64,000 nt of DNA, taken from contig OX421496.1 in NCBI GenBank assembly GCA_949126835.1, positions 20,725,844-20,789,843 of the forward strand, given 5' to 3'. A model generated the notes under the pieces. It saw only the letters and a list, made by a program, of their open reading frames with translations. It had not been told where the DNA came from and did not search any database. The first letter of the stretch is position 1. Each line of letters starts with the position of its first letter. This document shows positions 62,301 through 64,000 of the stretch, piece by piece. The position numbers and the translations under genes were made by a program. The DNA is from Anisus vortex (taxonomy: Eukaryota; Mollusca; Gastropoda; Planorbidae).

Positions 62301-63847
62301 TTCCGGGGTCAGATTTATCTCCTTTTTTGAAAAGGGGGGTTACATTGGCTAATTTCCAATCTTTGGGCACTTTGCCCTGGTTTAGAGAGGCCTGAAAAAG
62401 TATTTTAAAGATTGGAGATATTTCATTAGTTAGTTCTTTAAGCAGTCTTGCTGGTATTTCATCTGGACCAGAAGCTTTGTTTACTTTTAAGTTGGTTAGG
62501 AGTTGTTTAATGCCTTTTTCATCTACATTTATATTTCCTATCTCTTCTAGTTTGTTTAAATTTATGAATATTTCTTTGTCACCTGGATTTGAAAAAGATG
62601 ATGCAAAGTGTGTGTTTAGGATATTAGCTTTAGTTTCATTATCATTATAAGTTTTGTTGTTTTGGCCTTTTAGTGGAGCTATGCCTGTAGTGTCCATTTT
62701 TCTTGATTTAATGTAGGACCATAAGTTTTTATTATTATCTTTAGAAATTACATTGTTTACATATTCATTCTGCAGCTGTCTGCTTAGTTTCTGAGTTAAA
62801 TGTTTAATTTTTAGGTATTTTTTATGTAGTCTAATTGAATTAGTTGCCTTAAACTTTTTGAATAGATTTTCTTTTTGTTTACACAGTTTCTTTAGTTTAG
62901 TGTTAAACCAACATTTGTTAATTTTATTTGATGTTTGTTTTGTTGGCACAGAGTCAGCCATTATTGCTTTTAAGTTGGTTTTTATAAATTGCCAAATATC
63001 TTCAACTGGACTATCTATATTGTATTTAGTAAATAATATAATAATAATAGTTACAATAATAATAATAGTTACAAACCATGTTAATGGTAATTAGGGCACT
63101 TGTATGCGCAACTATCAATACTGGCGCCACTCAGTCTAGGCGACATTTAGTCTAATGACGCACTTCACAAGACTTTTTTTATGTGTCGACCCACTATAGG
63201 GATAGGAACTTGAGTAGGGACTAGTAGATGAAGAAACGGATACCTTACTTTATCATATCACTAATGTCTGTAGGCCTATCGATTTGTTGTTTAAAATAAA
63301 TGAAGCACTGCCTTTATTTGATTATGTTTGCCTTATGCATGATTGAAACCATTTTTTAAGGAAAGTTTCTAAATTAGAGTGAATATTTAGTAACTTTTAT
63401 GTTTAAAAGGTTTGCATTTTTGATAAGTTAAAAGACAGTGTAACCCCTGGAAGTCGGGGTGCAACTTATGCGAAGATCATGACAACATATAAAAAAAAAT
63501 CTTAAACTAGGGGTAAGACTCATCCATTGGTTCAACTTATATGCGAGTATATACAGTAGGTAAGAAAAAAGTGTCAGCAAAGACCATGTAAGAATAAAAC
63601 AAACCTTATTCAAAGTCCTAACAGCTGCAAATCTTAGGGTAGGTTTTGGTGAGCTGCAGAACAGCTGCAAAACTGATACAGCCGGGGCTAAATCTTTAGC
63701 TGTGGTGTTTTTGAGCTGAACAATGGCATGGGCTGCTTCATAAATAACCATTTCTGATTTATGCCTGAGGCAGCTTTCAATGAAATCAAACATGGGGCTG
63801 TCAGAACCAGCATCTTCTTCTTCTATCAGCTTAGCAGCTATACGGAT
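56346..63847 (-). CDS. COPG: coatomer subunit gamma, C-terminal 644 residues
   Basis: Thirteen minus-strand exons: 63605-63847, 59694-59978, 59493-59571, 59179-59343, 58997-59072, 58725-58828, 58506-58628, 58221-58315, 57958-58083, 57268-57436, 57053-57150, 56699-56837 and 56346-56578 (TAA at 56346). All phases agree over 1935 bases. The family is unmistakable: [61 protein letters not shown], and [20 protein letters not shown] near the end. Residues 1-320 or so of this piece are the adaptin-like helical solenoid; then comes a linker, and from about 400 the gamma appendage. The protein is part of the COPI coat on Golgi-ER vesicles, binding ARF1 and cargo tails. About the first 225 residues lie beyond the right edge. 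The intron after VFQ uses a GC donor (57957-57956), supported by homology and AG|GCAAGT. The largest intron (59979-63604) holds nested transposons. Confidence 0.95.
57438..57778. repeat. 44-bp minisatellite at a splice acceptor
   Basis: Units begin with tatacaatac at 57438, 57482, 57526, 57570, 57614, 57658, 57702 and 57746, each 44 bases apart; the last is partial. The copies are nearly identical after the first. On the minus strand each unit contains gtattgtatag, the same sequence that forms the true acceptor of the COPG exon ending at 57436. Confidence 0.95.
60969..61000 (-). other. LINE 3'-UTR hairpin (copy 2)
   Basis: Identical in structure to the hairpin at 4170-4201, read on the minus strand: gacgc/gcgtc outer stem, cttct/agaag inner stem, ttat loop. 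Confidence 0.75.
61024..62961 (-). CDS. LINE reverse transcriptase, intact RT domain
   Basis: 645 residues from the first ATG; the frame stays open upstream ([17 protein letters not shown]), so this ATG is internal and the natural protein was longer. Residues 1-120 are the basic linker (KTKQ-like, [19 protein letters not shown]). Residue 155 onward is the [66 protein letters not shown] and FADD with both catalytic aspartates. Then follow the thumb and C-terminal motifs [15 protein letters not shown] and [10 protein letters not shown]. It would reverse transcribe element RNA. Relative to the copy at 2800 it differs at four residues (for example Tyr for His in SFYPEKC). Confidence 0.92.
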   Translation of the reverse strand: MADSVPTKQTSNKINKCWFNTKLKKLCKQKENLFKKFKATNSIRLHKKYLKIKHLTQKLSRQLQNEYVNNVISKDNNKNLWSYIKSRKMDTTGIAPLKGQNNKTYNDNETKANILNTHFASSFSNPGDKEIFINLNKLEEIGNINVDEKGIKQLLTNLKVNKASGPDEIPARLLKELTNEISPIFKILFQASLNQGKVPKDWKLANVTPLFKKGDKSDPGNYRPVSLTSITCKLLEHIIYSSIVNHLDKLNALCPHQHGFRKNRSCETQLIGLIDDLSKGLDNNNQIDAILLDFSKAFDKVHHSSLLKKLKYFGISGPLHQWIQDFLIGREQTVIINGSKSSPITVNSGVPQGTVLGPLLFLIYINDLPNCINTGTKVRLFADDCIIYRIIKTGKDSELLQKDLDELQKWESNWSMSFYPEKCQLIRVSKKKKQIITNYFIHGKELTQTSNAKYLGVIINDKLSWNPHIDEVIKKSNKTLGFIKRNFYKCNKNIKLKCYLTLVRPILEYAGSVWDPSTKENIKKLEQIQKRAARFITSEYSQLTRVTPLVKSLNLETLEDRRAKSKVVIIHKALNSNLEIQPNNNLLQSSDKHKDKNTFLVPYARTNAYKYSFFLSGIRAWNGLPEQTRKTNNLTSFKTLIKMQD

Positions 63848-64000
63848 CTGTTCAAACAAGCAATTGCAAAACATGAAATGTAATAGTAAATAGTCTATGT
63901 TATATCTGAGTAATAAACTATAGAAACACAGCTTACATATTGATGACTTAGACAAGTTAAGGGTGGTCAAACTATTAACTACGGTAGTCGTGTTGTGGAT

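Larger units (their letters stand above)
60943..63040 (-). mobile_element. non-LTR retrotransposon (LINE), longer young copy
   Basis: Runs on the minus strand from about 63040 (where the open frame meets an att-rich microsatellite) to the tail near 60943. It includes the linker upstream of the RT, the whole RT domain, the C-terminal region and the 3' UTR with the hairpin at 60969-61000. The endonuclease domain is missing, so it is 5'-truncated. It is nested in the TIR element 60167-63556, which it must post-date. Near-identity with 2788-4221 shows recent activity. Confidence 0.92.
60167..63556. mobile_element. TA-flanked TIR element split by a LINE
   Basis: The left end ccgtttatactcgcgcataa and the right end, inverted, ctgtatatactcgcatataa match at about 18 of 23 bases, with TA outside each (60165-60166, 63557-63558). 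The same family is seen at 33091. Without the LINE (60943-63040) it is about 1.3 kb. A 64-codon minus-strand ORF at 60337-60531 is not recognisable as a transposase. It sits in the largest COPG intron, and its right end lies about 50 bases from exon 63605-63847. Confidence 0.75.

Overview
The window is animal nuclear DNA: AT-rich, with split genes, long AT-rich introns and many dispersed repeats. The best guess is a gastropod mollusc. That rests on tRNA-derived SINE copies of a kind I associate with pond-snail-type genomes, on strong over-use of the motif AGGCCTA in non-coding DNA, and on the gene content. This is inference, not proof. There are no bacterial operons, CRISPR arrays or prokaryotic genes.

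Layout. 1-2709 is a satellite of 31-bp units with several levels of higher-order repeat, followed by a very young 5'-truncated LINE (2788-4221). 4967-8344 (+) holds the last exons of an unidentified gene. 8345-17640 is AT-rich intergenic DNA. 17794-19258 (-) is a small HMGA-like AT-hook gene. 19860-24230 is intergenic, with a small hAT-type MITE. 24814-32686 (-) is a coiled-coil, Gln/Asn-rich protein with a C-terminal beta-propeller-like region; its large intron carries a dead hAT transposon. 32710-42124 is a patchwork of transposon remains. 42125-48397 (+) is a complete TBC1D25 (Rab GTPase-activating protein) gene in five exons. 48398-56345 is intergenic. 56346-63847 (-) is the last 13 exons (644 residues) of coatomer subunit gamma; its largest intron holds a TIR transposon split by a second, nearly identical LINE.

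Function. The two confidently named genes both act in membrane traffic: COPG in COPI vesicles, and TBC1D25 as a Rab GAP with a visible LC3-interacting motif, linked to autophagy. They are neighbours tail to tail, and nothing shows they are co-regulated. HMGA is a chromatin architectural protein. The coiled-coil/propeller protein has no assigned role.

Most unusual observations: (1) a decayed copy of a piece of the TBC exon inside an upstream intron of the same gene; (2) a 44-bp minisatellite that has multiplied the 3' splice acceptor of a coatomer intron; (3) a conserved two-step hairpin in the 3' UTR of a recently active LINE, seen in four copies; (4) two adjacent 141-bp exons with homologous motifs in the coiled-coil gene; (5) a last exon open in two frames, with two candidate upstream exons that would select different frames. 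I did not find a clear new multi-gene system. Exon limits come from reading splice sites and reading frames by eye, and percentages are hand counts.
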